This document shows positions 62,966 to 64,000 of a stretch of DNA of 64,000 nt, piece after piece. Below the pieces are notes generated by a model. That model did not search any database and was not told where the DNA came from. It saw only the letters and a program-made list of their open reading frames with translations. This DNA is from Streptomyces sp. NBC_01707 (lineage in GTDB: Bacteria > Actinomycetota > Actinomycetes > Streptomycetales > Streptomycetaceae): contig NZ_CP109190.1 of assembly GCF_041438805.1 (NCBI RefSeq), forward strand, positions 2,356,001-2,420,000, given 5' to 3'. Within the stretch, counting starts at the first letter, position 1; the number at the start of each line of letters is the position of its first letter. The position numbers were made by a program, and so were the translations under genes.

Positions 62966-64000
62966 ATGAGTGGCCGTCAGAAGGACCGCCCGTGGCTCAT
63001 GAGGACGTACGCCGGTCACTCGACCGCCGAGGCGTCCAACGAGCTCTACCGGCGCAACCTCGCCAAGGGCCAGACCGGTCTGTCGGTCGCGTTCGACCTG
63101 CCGACCCAGACGGGTTACGACCCCGACCACATCCTCGCCCGCGGCGAGGTCGGGCGGGTCGGCGTGCCCGTCTCGCACCTCGGCGACATGCGGCGGCTGT
63201 TCCAGGACATCCCGCTCGAGCAGATGAACACCTCGATGACGATCAACGCCACCGCGATGTGGCTGCTGGCGCTCTATCAGGTGGTCGCCGAGGAGCAGGG
63301 CGCCGACGCAGCGAAGCTCCAGGGCACGACGCAGAACGACATCGTCAAGGAGTACCTCTCGCGCGGGACGCATGTCTTCCCGCCCGGTCCCTCGCTGCGG
63401 CTGACCACCGACATGATCACGTACACGGTCAACCACATACCGAAGTGGAATCCGATCAACATCTGCAGCTATCACCTGCAGGAGGCGGGGGCCACTCCGG
63501 TCCAGGAGATCGCGTACGCCATGTCGACGGCAATCGCCGTGCTCGACGCGGTCCGCGACTCCGGGCAGGTGCCCGAGGAGAAGTTCGGCGATGTCGTCGC
63601 CCGCATCTCCTTCTTCGTGAACGCGGGCGTCCGCTTCATCGAGGAGATGTGCAAGATGCGCGCCTTCGGCCGCATCTGGGACCAGGTCACCCGCGAGCGG
63701 TACGGCATCACCGACGCCAAGCAGCGCCGGTTCCGCTACGGCGTCCAGGTCAACTCCCTCGGGCTGACCGAGGCGCAGCCGGAGAACAACGTCCAGCGCA
63801 TCGTCCTGGAGATGCTGGCGGTCACGCTCTCCAAGGACGCCCGCGCCCGGGCCGTCCAGCTGCCCGCCTGGAACGAGGCGCTGGGACTCCCGCGGCCCTG
63901 GGACCAGCAGTGGTCGCTTCGGATCCAGCAGGTCCTCGCGCACGAGAGCGATCTGCTGGAGTACGAGGACATCTTCGCCGGGTCGCATGTGATCGAGGCC
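62966..64000 (+). CDS. meaA: Ethylmalonyl-CoA mutase, MeaA-like (3' end outside window)
   Basis: The frame is open from the ATG at 62966 to the window edge, 345 codons. The protein is a B12-dependent acyl-CoA mutase large-domain protein: RTYAGHSTAEASNELYRRNL, GLSVAFDLPTQTGYDPDHIL, LEQMNTSMTINATAMWLLAL, LQGTTQNDIVKEYLSRGTHV and ICSYHLQEAGATPVQEIAYA. Its place directly after ccr is the conserved ccr-meaA order of Streptomyces and points to ethylmalonyl-CoA to methylsuccinyl-CoA isomerisation rather than methylmalonyl-CoA mutation. The C-terminal cobalamin-binding domain lies outside the window. Confidence 0.95.
   Translation, partial: MSGRQKDRPWLMRTYAGHSTAEASNELYRRNLAKGQTGLSVAFDLPTQTGYDPDHILARGEVGRVGVPVSHLGDMRRLFQDIPLEQMNTSMTINATAMWLLALYQVVAEEQGADAAKLQGTTQNDIVKEYLSRGTHVFPPGPSLRLTTDMITYTVNHIPKWNPINICSYHLQEAGATPVQEIAYAMSTAIAVLDAVRDSGQVPEEKFGDVVARISFFVNAGVRFIEEMCKMRAFGRIWDQVTRERYGITDAKQRRFRYGVQVNSLGLTEAQPENNVQRIVLEMLAVTLSKDARARAVQLPAWNEALGLPRPWDQQWSLRIQQVLAHESDLLEYEDIFAGSHVIEA

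Overview
The window is a 64 kb stretch of an actinomycete chromosome, almost certainly Streptomyces. GC content is very high, GTG starts are common, and the gene content is typical of the genus: four SpoIIE/PP2C-type phosphatases, a monomeric NADP isocitrate dehydrogenase, a MatAB-like exopolysaccharide locus, and crotonyl-CoA carboxylase/reductase followed by ethylmalonyl-CoA mutase. No rRNA, intact tRNA, CRISPR array, complete insertion sequence or recognisable secondary-metabolite cluster was seen.

Layout. (1) 1-5486, minus strand: a choline/betaine operon of aldehyde dehydrogenase, GMC (choline dehydrogenase-like) oxidoreductase, glycine-betaine-type ABC ATPase, and a permease that runs off the left edge and appears to carry two fused permease domains. 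(2) 5487-13453: an accessory 'graveyard'. It holds three damaged tRNA 3' ends (Ser-like, Arg-CCU-like, Gly-CCC-like), each next to a strong hairpin, plus an integrase scrap, frameshifted or truncated genes, and small Streptomyces hypotheticals (DUF2750, 2H phosphoesterase, DUF3626). (3) 13454-15652: a Tat-exported phosphocholine-type phospholipase C, functionally connected to region 1. (4) 15976-25254: three PP2C phosphatases interleaved with two VOC (glyoxalase-fold) proteins, then small Rho-N and DUF2795 proteins. (5) 25687-30585: a small hypothetical, isocitrate dehydrogenase, a nitrilase-fold hydrolase, an acetyltransferase and a LapA-like membrane protein. (6) 30720-37783, minus strand: a secreted CocE-type hydrolase, then a compact four-gene peptidase operon (M55 D-aminopeptidase, M20, S9 and S66 LD-carboxypeptidase families) whose genes overlap or nearly touch.

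(7) 37997-41242: an alpha/beta hydrolase with a C-terminal LAGTG sortase signal, and an aldo/keto reductase divergent from a LysR regulator with a clear T-N11-A operator between them. (8) 41250-46381: a GH18-like lipoprotein divergent from a MatA-like membrane protein, a MatB-like deacetylase/glycosyltransferase and an acyltransferase, together an exopolysaccharide (poly-N-acetylglucosamine type) locus. (9) 46390-57145: a methyltransferase, a fourth PP2C phosphatase, an MFS exporter fused to Cna-B-like domains, an SRPBCC protein, a radical SAM protein behind a LexA-type palindrome, a secreted TAP-like peptidase, an acetyltransferase and a HEAT-repeat protein. (10) 57502-64000: a tandem-fused 3-hydroxyacyl-CoA dehydrogenase, a TetR regulator, an acetyltransferase, ccr and meaA, forming an ethylmalonyl-CoA pathway segment that continues past the right edge.

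Functions are assigned from recognised motifs and family resemblance in the translated sequence; no database search was run.
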